Origin: Bog-159 sp963707465
GTDB lineage: Bacteria > Acidobacteriota > Terriglobia > Bryobacterales > Bryobacteraceae
DNA: 64,000 nucleotides
Direction: 5' to 3'
Assembly (NCBI GenBank): GCA_963707465.1
Contig: CAVPQK010000027.1
Location: forward strand, 372,001-436,000
In this document: positions 1 through 8,191 of the stretch, in pieces
How positions within the stretch are numbered: the stretch's first letter is position 1
Layout: every line of letters starts with the position of its first letter
Program-made: the position numbers and the translations under genes
The notes under the pieces: generated by a model
What the model was told of the DNA's origin: nothing
Seen by the model: only the letters and a program-made list of their open reading frames with translations
Databases searched by the model: none

Positions 1-2
1 CC

Positions 3-1625
3 GCGGGCTATGGCGGGGACGGAACGGCGGTCACCTCGACCCCGAGCACCGTCGAGTTTTTCAACCCAGGGGGGATTACGTTCGACAGCAGCGGCAATCT
101 CTACATTGCCGACTACTTCAACTACGTCGTCCGCGAGGTGAATGCGGTGACGGATATTATCTCGACCGTGGCCGGCGATAACACCTTGGGCGCCGGTTAC
201 ACCGGGGATTCAGGGCCTGCCACCAGCGCGCAGCTCTCGCGCCCTTCCGGTGTCGCTGTCGATTCTGGCGGCAATATCTACATCGCGGACCCGGACAACA
301 ATGTGGTGCGCGTAGTGTGCGCCAACCAGACCCCCGTCGCGTGTCACGGACTGCCTCCGGGGGATATCAACACCATGGCCGGGAACTATGCGGACGGAGC
401 TGGTTATACGGGCGATGGCGGTCCCGCGGCCAACGCTCTGCTTAGCGATCCGGTAGCCGTGTTGCTCGATCCGGCCGGCAATCTCTACATCTCCGACTCC
501 GGCAACGACGCCATCCGCATGGTGAATCCGAGCGGCATCATCACCACCGTGGCCGGCAGTCCCGCGAGCCTCAACCCCGCCGGCTACGCGGGCGACGGCG
601 GGCCGGCCACTCAGGCGCTACTCAACAATCCGAAAGGCATGGGACTCGATGCCTCGGGTAATCTCTACATCGCGGATCGCGTCAACGCCGTGGTGCGCAT
701 GGTGACGCCCGCGCCAAATCGTACCATTTACACCATAGCCGGCAACTTCATTCGCGGCGCTGGCTTTAGCGGGGACGGAGGTCCGGCCACCAACGCCCAA
801 CTGAACTCTCCCTCCGGCGTGGCGGCGTATGGCGGAAACATCTATATCGCGGACAGCCAAAACAACCTGATCCGACTGCTGACTCCCCCGGCCCAGACCC
901 CCCAGATCAACGCCGGTGGAGTGGTGAACGGGGCCAGTTACACCGCGCCGGTGGTGCCCGGCAGCATCGCCGATGTCTTCGGTACTTTTTTCCTGACCTC
1001 CACTTCGATAGACACGACCCTGCCGCTCGAAACCAGCCTGCAGAATCTGTCGTTTGAGTTTAGCGGGGTGCAGGGCTTTGGGAGTATCGGAACGGCTCCC
1101 TTATATTTTGTTTCGGGCACGCAGGCAAATATTCAGGTGCCGTGGGAGGTTGGCGGACAGGCTTCGGTTACTCTGGCGGCCGTGTTGAACGGCACGGCGG
1201 GCGCGAGCCAAACCGTGGATGTAGCTGCCTTCGCGCCGGCCATCTTCACCACCAACTCCCAGGGTAGCGGCCCCGGTGCGATCCAGGACTCTTCCTACAA
1301 TCTGATTAGCGCCTCCAACCCTGCCATCGCCGGTACCACCACCATCTTGATCTACTGCACCGGCCTGGGAGCGGTGAGCGCGAATCAGCCCGCGACGGGC
1401 GCTCCCGCGTCCCTCACCGAACTGGCTCCGACATCCAACCAGGCCACCGTGACCATCGGTGGAGTGACGGAAAATGCTGCGTTCTCGGGCCTTGCGCCGG
1501 GCTTCGTGGGGCTGTACCAGGTCAACGCCCTGGTGCCCAGCGGAGTATCGTCGGGTAGCGCCGTGCCCGTGACGATCACCGTCGGCGGCGTGACCTCGAA
1601 CACGGTCACCATCGTGGTCCAGTAG
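3..1625 (+). CDS. NHL-repeat secreted protein with Solibacter-type C-terminal domain (5' partial)
   Basis: The frame is open from the first bases of the window, so the gene begins upstream; a GTG at 138 is internal, because the NHL pattern already runs before it. Several NHL-type repeats are visible, each with a GYTGDGGPA-like turn followed by a GNLYIAD strand and an (I/V)R(M/V/L)V end. The last ~230 residues, starting near the GGVVNGASY motif, form the C-terminal domain common in Solibacter extracellular proteins (TIGR03437 type), including the ILIYCTGLG segment. NHL repeats fold as a beta-propeller and usually mediate binding; no catalytic residues are seen. The next gene is a close tandem paralogue. 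The stop is followed at once by a GGGGCAGG-type repeat. The specific ligand is unknown. Confidence 0.85.
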   Translation, partial: AGYGGDGTAVTSTPSTVEFFNPGGITFDSSGNLYIADYFNYVVREVNAVTDIISTVAGDNTLGAGYTGDSGPATSAQLSRPSGVAVDSGGNIYIADPDNNVVRVVCANQTPVACHGLPPGDINTMAGNYADGAGYTGDGGPAANALLSDPVAVLLDPAGNLYISDSGNDAIRMVNPSGIITTVAGSPASLNPAGYAGDGGPATQALLNNPKGMGLDASGNLYIADRVNAVVRMVTPAPNRTIYTIAGNFIRGAGFSGDGGPATNAQLNSPSGVAAYGGNIYIADSQNNLIRLLTPPAQTPQINAGGVVNGASYTAPVVPGSIADVFGTFFLTSTSIDTTLPLETSLQNLSFEFSGVQGFGSIGTAPLYFVSGTQANIQVPWEVGGQASVTLAAVLNGTAGASQTVDVAAFAPAIFTTNSQGSGPGAIQDSSYNLISASNPAIAGTTTILIYCTGLGAVSANQPATGAPASLTELAPTSNQATVTIGGVTENAAFSGLAPGFVGLYQVNALVPSGVSSGSAVPVTITVGGVTSNTVTIVVQ

Positions 1626-1650
1626 TGGGGCAGGCCGCAGGCCGGCCGGC
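1626..1650. repeat. GGGGCAGG stop-proximal repeat, copy 1
   Basis: Directly after the TAG stop lies TGGGGCAGGCC followed by a second CAGGCC and a GGCCGGCC palindrome. The same stop-TGGGG(G)CAGG arrangement recurs at 9744 and 15687. It may act as a terminator or be a REP-like unit. Confidence 0.4.
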
Positions 1651-1691
1651 TTAAGGCTTATGATGGAGTTATTGGACAGCGGCCCAGAAAG

Positions 1692-3665
1692 GTGATTTGT
1701 CAATTGATTCATTCGGATAGACTACACGGAAGTTATTTGTGCGCTTTCGCTTTCATATCGGCGCTCGTGCCGGCCTTGTGCCCGGCGCAGGCCCCGGTCC
1801 AATTCACGATTTCGACGGTCGCTGGACAGCTCGGCGTGGCCGGTAATTATACCGGTGACGGAGGGGCGGCCACCAGCGCCTCTCTCTGGGGACCCGCCGA
1901 TGTGATCTTCGATTCTTCCGGCAACATGTACATTGCGGATGCCGACAACGATCTGGTTCGCAAGGTTACTTCCACCGGCACCATTAGCACCATCGCGGGC
2001 AATTGCCCCACTACACCGTGCGTGGGCGCCTTCTCGGGCGACGGAGGATCTGCCACCAGCGCCGGTCTGAATCACGCCAGCGGATTGGCTTTTGACACCG
2101 GCGGCAATCTCTACATTGCCGACACCGACAACTTCGAAGTCCGTAAAATAACGGGCAGCACGATTTCGACGCTGGCCGGTCATAACAGCTCGGGCGCAGG
2201 CTTCGCCGGGGACCTGGGCGCGGCCAGCAGCGCTCAGCTCTGGAATCCTTCCAGCGTGGCCGTGGATTCCGCCGGCAATGTCTACATCGCCGACCCCTAC
2301 AACAATGTGATCCGCGTGGTGTGCGAAACGCAAACGCCCATCACCTGCAACAACGCCCATTTCGTCGGCGCCACCGGCGGCTACGTCACATGGGCGGCCG
2401 GTGACATCAATACATTTGCCGGAACCGACGTCAACTCGTGTGTGGCGCCCGCCACCTGCGGCGCCGGTTATACCGGTGATGGAGGCACCGCGCCCGGTGC
2501 GCTGCTTAACAATCCGTCGGCCGTTCTGCTCGATGCGGCCGGCAATCTCTACATTTCCGACTCCGGCAATAATGCCATCCGCATGGTGAACACCAGCGGC
2601 ATCATCACCACGCTGATCGGCAATGGCGAAGCCGGTTATACCGGCGACGGCGGCCCCGCCCTCCAGGCAGAACTCAATAACCCGAAAGGTATTGCCATCG
2701 ATTCCTCCGGCAATCTCTACATCGCGGACACCGACAATTCGGTGATCCGCATGGTGACGCCCGGCCCGACCGGTGTTCCGAACGGCACCATTTACACGAT
2801 CGCCGGCAACGGTACGCCTGGGTCCGCCGGGAACATGGGCCTGGCTACCAGCGCGGAGTTGAACTTTCCGGCCGGCGTTACAGTCAAGGGTGGCAACCTC
2901 TACGTTGCGGACACGCAGAACAACGCGATCCGTTTGCTGACCCCCGCGCTGCAGGTCCCCCTGATCAATGCGGGCGGCGTGGTGAACGGGGCCAGTTACG
3001 CGGCTCCGGTAGTTCCCGGCAGCATCGCCTCCGTGTACGGTGATTTTTTCCTGGCCTCCACTTCGATAGACACGACCCTGCCGCTCGAAACCACCCTGCA
3101 GTCGCTTTCGTTCCAGTTTAGCGGCGGTACCATGGCTCCCTTGTATTTCGTGTCCAGCGGACAAGTGAATCTGCAAGTGCCGTGGGAACTGGCCGGCCAG
3201 ACCACCGCGACGCTGGCCGCCACGCTCAACAGCACGACCGGCGCGACCCAGTCCGTGACGCTCGCCTCCGCCGCTCCGGCCATCTTTACCACCAATTCCC
3301 AGGGCAGCGGTCCGGGCGCTATCCAGGACTCCGCATATAACTTGATCGATGCGTCCAACCCCGCGATCGCCGGCACCACGACCATCCTGATTTACTGTAC
3401 CGGTCTTGGCCCGGTAAGCGAGAATCAGCCCGCCACCGGCGCCGCTGCTTCGCTTACCCAACTGGCGCCCACAGTCACCCAGCCAACCGTGTCCATCGGC
3501 GGAGTGGCGGCCACTCCATCGTTTTCCGGACTGGCGCCCGGTTACGTGGGACTGTACCAGGTCAACGTCCCGGTGCCGTCCACCGTGGCCGCGGGTAGCG
3601 CCGTACCCGTGACCGTTTCCATGAATGGAGTGACTTCCAACACCGTCACCATCGTCGTGCAATAG
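1692..3665 (+). CDS. NHL-repeat secreted protein with Solibacter-type C-terminal domain
   Basis: A full-length paralogue of the preceding gene (about 657 aa). It has a hydrophobic signal peptide ending near CPAQA, then at least six NHL-type repeats (TGDGG turn plus GNLYIAD strand), then the same C-terminal domain beginning at GGVVNGASY. The two genes are near-identical in parts of this domain even at DNA level, as in the stretch encoding STSIDTTLPLET, which points to duplication or gene conversion. The start is uncertain: GTG at 1692 overlaps its own AGAAAGG, while TTG at 1737 has GGAAG four bases upstream and begins exactly at the signal peptide, so 1737 may be the real start. Likely exported and ligand-binding; the role is not known. 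Confidence 0.85.
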   Translation: MICQLIHSDRLHGSYLCAFAFISALVPALCPAQAPVQFTISTVAGQLGVAGNYTGDGGAATSASLWGPADVIFDSSGNMYIADADNDLVRKVTSTGTISTIAGNCPTTPCVGAFSGDGGSATSAGLNHASGLAFDTGGNLYIADTDNFEVRKITGSTISTLAGHNSSGAGFAGDLGAASSAQLWNPSSVAVDSAGNVYIADPYNNVIRVVCETQTPITCNNAHFVGATGGYVTWAAGDINTFAGTDVNSCVAPATCGAGYTGDGGTAPGALLNNPSAVLLDAAGNLYISDSGNNAIRMVNTSGIITTLIGNGEAGYTGDGGPALQAELNNPKGIAIDSSGNLYIADTDNSVIRMVTPGPTGVPNGTIYTIAGNGTPGSAGNMGLATSAELNFPAGVTVKGGNLYVADTQNNAIRLLTPALQVPLINAGGVVNGASYAAPVVPGSIASVYGDFFLASTSIDTTLPLETTLQSLSFQFSGGTMAPLYFVSSGQVNLQVPWELAGQTTATLAATLNSTTGATQSVTLASAAPAIFTTNSQGSGPGAIQDSAYNLIDASNPAIAGTTTILIYCTGLGPVSENQPATGAAASLTQLAPTVTQPTVSIGGVAATPSFSGLAPGYVGLYQVNVPVPSTVAAGSAVPVTVSMNGVTSNTVTIVVQ

Positions 3666-3676
3666 CCAGCCGCCGT

Positions 3677-3702
3677 ACCGAGCCGCGACCGTAAGGGAGC
3701 GG
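3677..3702 (+). repeat. 26-bp interspersed repeat, copy 1
   Basis: The unit begins ACCGAGCCGCGACCGT and ends AGGGAGCGG. Other copies lie at 37863-37888 (same strand) and 61450-61475 (opposite strand), differing at one base. This copy sits in the 40-bp gap between convergent genes, so it is non-coding here. Confidence 0.75.
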
Positions 3703-3705
3703 CTC

Positions 3706-5124
3706 CTACTCCCCCTTCACGGCGATGCCAACGATGGACGTTGGCGGCCACGGCAGCACTCGGTCGATGCGTTTCCATAGCCACACCAGGCTGTCGAAGA
3801 TGCGCAACTGGAACCGGCTGATGGTCTTTTTCCGGAGCACCCGGCTCGTCACGTACCACGCTGGATACGAGATGCGGTTGAACTCCACAATGCGCTCCAC
3901 GCGGAAGCCCGCTAACTCCATCTTCCGCTGCAGTTCTTCGCGGGAGTACCGGCGGAAATGGCCTAGCGCCTTATCCAGGGAGCCATAGATTCTTTGCCCC
4001 TGCGGCACCAGGACGATCGCCCGTCCGCCGGGCCGCAACGCCGCGTAGATGTTGCGCAAGCCCGCCATCTCGTCTTCGACATGCTCGAGTACGTTCAAGC
4101 ACACCACCGAATCCACCGCACCGGCCAACTCCACGAAATCGGCCGCTTGCGATAGGTTGCAGTGCCGCACCTCCACCTTGGGCCGGTGCTGGAAACGCGC
4201 GCGCAGGTGCGCCAGGTACTCCGGTTCGATGTCTCCCGCGATATAGAGTTCGCGCCGCGGAGACAGAATGCTGGTCAGGTTGCCGATGCCCGCTCCAGTC
4301 TCCAGCACCCGCTGGCCAATGTAAGGCTGGATCACGCTGGCCATCCACCGGTTGAAACGGTGGGCGCCCGCCAGCGCGTCCAGAATATCCGGTCCGGAAT
4401 CTTTGTAGATGTCCATGGTGAAGGCATAGCGCAGGATCACATAGACGGCGTCAAAGGCGTCCTTCAGGCCGATCTTCTTGCCTTCGTCGTACGTGCGTCC
4501 GTGATAATCGATGGACGTTTCGTAGATCCGCACCCGGCGCTTCGCCAGCTTGATAGTCAGTTCCGGCTCCAGCCCGAAGCGGTTGCTGCGGATGGGAATG
4601 CTTTGCACCAGCGAAGTGCGAAAGGCTTTGTAGCAGGTCTCCATGTCCGTCAGATTCAAGTCCGAAACGATATTGCACATCAAGGTCAGAATGTGGTTGG
4701 CCACCGAGTGCCAGAAGTAGAGTACCCGGCGTTCGCCGGAGATCACGAAGCGCGAGCCATAAACGGCGTCGGCTTTCCCCTCCAGCAGCGGTGCCAGCAG
4801 GCGTCCGTACTCGCGCGGATCGTATTCCAGGTCGGCGTCCTGGATGATGGAAAACTCGCCGGTGGCGTGCTCGATGGCCGTGCGGATCGCCGCGCCTTTG
4901 CCTTGATTGCGGGGTTGCCGGATGAATCGCAGCACGGTGGGATGCGCCGCCGCGATCTGCTCGACGATCGCCGCCGAACCGTCCGTCGAGCCGTCGTCCA
5001 CCACCACGATCTCACGGGTTACCCCCTCGGGCAAAGGCGCCGAGAGTACTCGTTCCAGTAAGGTTCCGACGAACTCTTCCTCGTTGTAAAGAGGAATCAG
5101 GATGGAGAGGGTGTGGGCTACCAT
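3706..5124 (-). CDS. Family 2 glycosyltransferase fused to a SAM-dependent methyltransferase
   Basis: About 472 aa from the ATG at 5124, where the protein begins MVAHTLSILIPLYNEEE, a canonical GT-A start; further ATGs at 5142 and upstream lack support. The N-terminal ~230 residues are a GT2 domain of the dolichol/polyprenol-phosphate sugar synthase kind, with VVDDGSTDGS near residue 41 and the metal-binding DAD near 96-98. From about residue 255 a class I methyltransferase follows, with the SAM loop VLETGAGIGNL near 272 and a CLNVLEHVEDE strand. No membrane segments are evident. The gene is divergent from htrA and convergent with the NHL gene. A role in modifying a lipid-linked sugar or cell-surface glycan is inferred; the acceptor is unknown. 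Confidence 0.85.
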   Translation of the reverse strand: MVAHTLSILIPLYNEEEFVGTLLERVLSAPLPEGVTREIVVVDDGSTDGSAAIVEQIAAAHPTVLRFIRQPRNQGKGAAIRTAIEHATGEFSIIQDADLEYDPREYGRLLAPLLEGKADAVYGSRFVISGERRVLYFWHSVANHILTLMCNIVSDLNLTDMETCYKAFRTSLVQSIPIRSNRFGLEPELTIKLAKRRVRIYETSIDYHGRTYDEGKKIGLKDAFDAVYVILRYAFTMDIYKDSGPDILDALAGAHRFNRWMASVIQPYIGQRVLETGAGIGNLTSILSPRRELYIAGDIEPEYLAHLRARFQHRPKVEVRHCNLSQAADFVELAGAVDSVVCLNVLEHVEDEMAGLRNIYAALRPGGRAIVLVPQGQRIYGSLDKALGHFRRYSREELQRKMELAGFRVERIVEFNRISYPAWYVTSRVLRKKTISRFQLRIFDSLVWLWKRIDRVLPWPPTSIVGIAVKGE

Positions 5125-5206
5125 GGCGTCGGGAAACTTCATTGTACAGTAGAGACCCGCGCCCGCCGCGCCCATTCGCCCCTTCGCCGCCTCCCCGCGT
5201 CCGCAG

Positions 5207-5212
5207 TATAAT
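5207..5212 (+). promoter_or_regulatory. Probable -10 element of htrA
   Basis: A perfect TATAAT lies 40 bases before the htrA start at 5253. No convincing -35 is seen. If used, transcription starts near 5219, which excludes the ATG at 5214 as a start and favours the one at 5253. Confidence 0.5.
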
Positions 5213-5252
5213 AATGGAAGATCGCAAGTCCGCGAAGGAGCGAATTACACCC

Positions 5253-6878
5253 ATGAGTTTCTTTGACAAACTGCGCAGACAGAAGCTGCTGTCTTTCACT
5301 CTCATCCTATTTACGCTGGCCATCGGTATCGTGATCGGCACCTTGGTAAACACTGGCGCCAAGGCCGCCAAGGACAACACGGCCGCTCCCGGTGCGACCC
5401 CGCTCACGATTCCCAATCCGGTCCAGTTGCAGAACTCGTTCGCGGTGATCGCCAAGCAAGTGGAGAACTCGGTGGTCAATATCTCGACCACCTATTTGCC
5501 CAAGGCGCCGGCGCAGTCGCGCAGCCGCCGCCGGGCCGCGCCCCAGCAGCCCGATAACGGCGATGAGGAGGATCAAGGCGATCAGGGCGGCGATCAAGGC
5601 AACATGGAAGACTTCTTCCAGCGGTTCTTCAGCAGCCCGTTTGGCGGCAATATTCCCCAGATGCCGCAGCACCGCCAGAATGCTTTAGGTTCCGGAGTGG
5701 TGGTGGACAAGGCCGGCTACATCATTACCAACAATCATGTGGTGGATAAGGCCGATCGTATTCAAGTGAAGTTCGTCGGCGACACCACCCAATATGACGC
5801 CAAGGTCGTGGGCGTGGACGCCCTCAGCGATCTTGCGGTCATTCGCGTGGAGGGCAAAAGCGGCATGGCGCCCGCGCGCATCGGCAATTCCGATGCCGTC
5901 CAGGTGGGCGATTGGGCCATGGCCATTGGCTCGCCCTTCGGCTTTCAGGCCACCGTCACCCTTGGCATTATCAGCGCCAAGCAGCGCGACGTCGATCCCA
6001 GCCAGCAGTTCCAGCACTTTCTGCAGACCGACGCCGCCATCAATCCCGGTAACAGCGGCGGCCCGCTGCTGAACATCAACGGCGAAGTGATCGGCATCAA
6101 CACCGCTATCGCCTCGCGCTCCGGCGGCTATCAAGGCATCGGTTTCGCCCTGCCCATCAACCAGGCCGTGAAGGTCTACAACGACATCATCAAGAACGGC
6201 AAGGTGATCCGCGGCTCCATCGGCGTCCGGTTTGCGCGATCCGATGATTCCCGCTCCGAGGCGCTGCTGAAAGCCAATGGCGCGAGCCAGGGCGTGTTCG
6301 TCCAGGACGTGCCCGCGGGCGGCCCGGCGGACAAGGCCGGCATCAAGCAACAGGACATCATCATCGCCGTGAATGGGACGCCCATCCACAATGGCGACGA
6401 TTTGGTCGAGCGGGTGACCAACACCCCCATCGGCAACGCTTTGACGATAACCGTTTTGCGCGACCACAAGAACATGAATTTCCGTGTCGTGGTAGCGGAT
6501 CTGACGCATGTCTTCCCCGAGCAGTTCGGAACCGGTAAGGAGGAAGAGAGCGGCCCGGCCGAAGGCACCCAGGCCCTGTTCGGGATTAAGATCGAAAACC
6601 TTACCGATGCCCGCCGCAAGACCATGGGCATCGAGGAGCCCGGCGGTGTGCTGATCTCTTCGGTGGAGGAGAATTCATTCGCCGAGGACATCGACCTGCG
6701 GCACGGCGACGTCCTCCTCGAGATCAACCGGCATGCGGTGAACAGCACCGACGATGTCATCAAAATCCAGCACACGCTCAAGCCGGGCGATGCGGTGGCT
6801 TTCCACGTCCTGCGGCAGGCCGAGGCTCATAAGTGGGCTTCGTTGTTCCTGGCCGGTTCGTTGCCCAACCATCCGTAG
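5253..6878 (+). CDS. htrA: HtrA/DegP-family periplasmic serine protease
   Basis: A 541-aa trypsin-like protease with chaperone-type quality-control function, anchored by one N-terminal membrane segment (about residues 11-30). After an acidic, Q/D-rich loop (about 95-118) the protease domain carries the catalytic triad His162 (TNNHVVD), Asp193 (LSDLAV) and Ser268 (NPGNSGGP). Two PDZ domains follow (about 350-440 and 460-541), as in DegP/DegS-like proteins. The ATG at 5253 was chosen because AAGGAG lies 12 bases upstream and a TATAAT at 5207 places the mRNA start downstream of other in-frame ATGs. It probably degrades or refolds damaged envelope proteins. The next gene, a peptidoglycan-binding protein, follows after 20 bases and may be co-transcribed. 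Confidence 0.93.
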   Translation: MSFFDKLRRQKLLSFTLILFTLAIGIVIGTLVNTGAKAAKDNTAAPGATPLTIPNPVQLQNSFAVIAKQVENSVVNISTTYLPKAPAQSRSRRRAAPQQPDNGDEEDQGDQGGDQGNMEDFFQRFFSSPFGGNIPQMPQHRQNALGSGVVVDKAGYIITNNHVVDKADRIQVKFVGDTTQYDAKVVGVDALSDLAVIRVEGKSGMAPARIGNSDAVQVGDWAMAIGSPFGFQATVTLGIISAKQRDVDPSQQFQHFLQTDAAINPGNSGGPLLNINGEVIGINTAIASRSGGYQGIGFALPINQAVKVYNDIIKNGKVIRGSIGVRFARSDDSRSEALLKANGASQGVFVQDVPAGGPADKAGIKQQDIIIAVNGTPIHNGDDLVERVTNTPIGNALTITVLRDHKNMNFRVVVADLTHVFPEQFGTGKEEESGPAEGTQALFGIKIENLTDARRKTMGIEEPGGVLISSVEENSFAEDIDLRHGDVLLEINRHAVNSTDDVIKIQHTLKPGDAVAFHVLRQAEAHKWASLFLAGSLPNHP

Positions 6879-6898
6879 CTGGGCATAGCGGAGAACCA

Positions 6899-7324
6899 TT
6901 GCGCTCGAGTAAACTCATCGCGGTGGTGGCCGCCGGGCTAACCTGCTCGGTTCTGGCGGCCACCACTGCCCCAAAGAGGAAAACCACCCCGCGCAAGGCC
7001 AGCGCGGTGAGCAAGGCTCCGGTGCATGCGGCGAGCAAGGCTCCGCATAAGGCCGCGGTCAATAAGGCGGCGGCGCATAAAGCTCCAGTGCGCGCATCAC
7101 GACCCGCATGGCACGCGGGACAGACCGAGCCCACCCCCGACCGCTACAAGGAAATTCAGGGAGCCCTCGCCCAGAAAGGTTATCTCCACACGGAGGCCAC
7201 CGGCGTCTGGAGCCAGGATTCCGTCGACGCCTTACGCCGCTTTCAGCAGGATCAGAACCTGCAAGCCAGCGGAAAGCTGGACTCCCTTTCGATAATCGCT
7301 CTGGGCCTTGGCCCAAGGCATTAG
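6899..7324 (+). CDS. Small exported peptidoglycan-binding-domain protein
   Basis: About 141 aa when read from the TTG at 6899, which has GGAG at 6890-6893 with five-base spacing. It opens with a signal peptide (RSSKLIAVVAAGLTCSVLAA), continues with a Lys/Ala/Pro/His-rich linker built of KAP and KAA repeats (about residues 28-65), and ends with a PG_binding_1 domain: three-helix pattern with GYLHTEATGVWSQDSVDALR and RFQQDQNL. The protein probably sits in the periplasm bound to murein; no enzymatic domain is present. Its place directly behind htrA suggests an envelope-stress link, which is inference. Confidence 0.8.
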   Translation: MRSSKLIAVVAAGLTCSVLAATTAPKRKTTPRKASAVSKAPVHAASKAPHKAAVNKAAAHKAPVRASRPAWHAGQTEPTPDRYKEIQGALAQKGYLHTEATGVWSQDSVDALRRFQQDQNLQASGKLDSLSIIALGLGPRH

Positions 7325-7330
7325 CTGTGT

Positions 7331-7455
7331 GCGGGACTAAAGTCCCGCGCCCGATAAATCCCGCCCTCCAGGCGGTAGTGTACGACCCGCTCTCCAGCAG
7401 GTCGAGCCGCCTGGAAAGGCGGCTGCGGCCAAGATTGGCCGCCCTCCAAGGGGCG
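7331..7455. repeat. Cluster of five consecutive hairpins (REP-like intergenic element)
   Basis: The gap between two convergent genes is almost entirely made of inverted repeats: GCGGGACT/AGTCCCGC (7331-7348), CCGCC/GGCGG (7361-7375), GCCGCCT/AGGCGGC (7406-7423), GCGGCCAA/TTGGCCGC (7425-7442) and CGCCC/GGGCG (7440-7455). Stems are 5-8 bp and perfect. It can serve as a bidirectional terminator; the multi-hairpin design resembles bacterial REP/BIME elements. Confidence 0.7.
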
Positions 7456-7457
7456 TG

Positions 7458-8015
7458 CTAGATTCGCCGCGACCGGTCCACCACCAACTCCGGATGCTCT
7501 CCCACGATCCGGTTCACCACGTGGCAATTCCAGCAGACGGGCTGGTGCGTCGCCAGCACGCCGGGCAAGTCGGCCGGCGTCACTTCGTGCCATTCCACCG
7601 AGCGGTGCTGCGCGTTCAGCAGCGCGGGTTCGTTGTCGGCCCAATGGATCTCGCCGATAGGCTTGCCGCACATCGCGCAGTTCTTCCCCTCGTACCACTG
7701 GGTCAGGATGTGGCGCACCAGGCAATCTCCCGGTGCGGCCTCGATCTGGCGCAAGCATTCCTGCCCGCAGTCCTGGCGTTCCGGCCACCGCGAGCACGAC
7801 TTCAGCCGCAGATCCGTCTTGCCCTCCAATGTGGTCAGCAGCACGCGCCCGGTATCCACCACCACGCCCGCCGGGCGCCGGTTTTCCGGGCAGGTAATCA
7901 CGCGGTCGCCGCGAAACTGCAGATAGGCTCGGCCGAACACGATTCCGAGCGCCGTCATCAGGGCCAACAGGACGACGGTGCCCCACACCACGATGTCAAA
8001 GTTGAACGCAGGCAT
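7458..8015 (-). CDS. Membrane-anchored cysteine-rich protein of unknown function
   Basis: About 185 aa from the ATG at 8015, which has GGAAGG eight bases upstream (a GTG at 8024 is the alternative). One N-terminal membrane segment (VVWGTVVLLALMTALGIVF) is followed by a soluble region rich in paired cysteines: SCSRWPERQDCGQECL, NCAMCGKPIGEIHW and VCWNCHVVN. The last two pairs look like a zinc- or cofactor-binding knuckle. No haem CxxCH motif is intact in CAMCGK; CWNCH does read as C-x2-C-H, so covalent haem attachment cannot be excluded. I do not recognise the family. It is convergent with the peptidoglycan-binding gene and divergent from the next. Confidence 0.7.
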   Translation of the reverse strand: MPAFNFDIVVWGTVVLLALMTALGIVFGRAYLQFRGDRVITCPENRRPAGVVVDTGRVLLTTLEGKTDLRLKSCSRWPERQDCGQECLRQIEAAPGDCLVRHILTQWYEGKNCAMCGKPIGEIHWADNEPALLNAQHRSVEWHEVTPADLPGVLATHQPVCWNCHVVNRIVGEHPELVVDRSRRI

Positions 8016-8191
8016 AGAGTTCACCTTCCGGCCCCGGCAATTGCACGCGTCGCGCCACGCCGTAAGTGGTGGGATTCAAACGTCCGGGATGCCGTCCCTG
8101 CGTCGTTTTCCACAACCCGGTTGGGTGCCTTGCCCCCACCGGTGGGCAACGCATGACTGGCCGCGCGCGTCATTCCGGTATGGGTGGACAC

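Noticed and set aside
1722..3662. A 646-codon open frame on the minus strand opposite the second NHL gene
   Set aside because: It is an antisense shadow of the high-G+C repeat-rich gene; its translation is Gly/Arg/His-rich without any recognisable domain, and the plus strand carries clear NHL repeats.
5142..5252. N-terminal extension of htrA from upstream starts
   Set aside because: The extension is Pro/Arg-rich, crosses the TATAAT and precedes a normal membrane anchor start at 5253 with AAGGAG.
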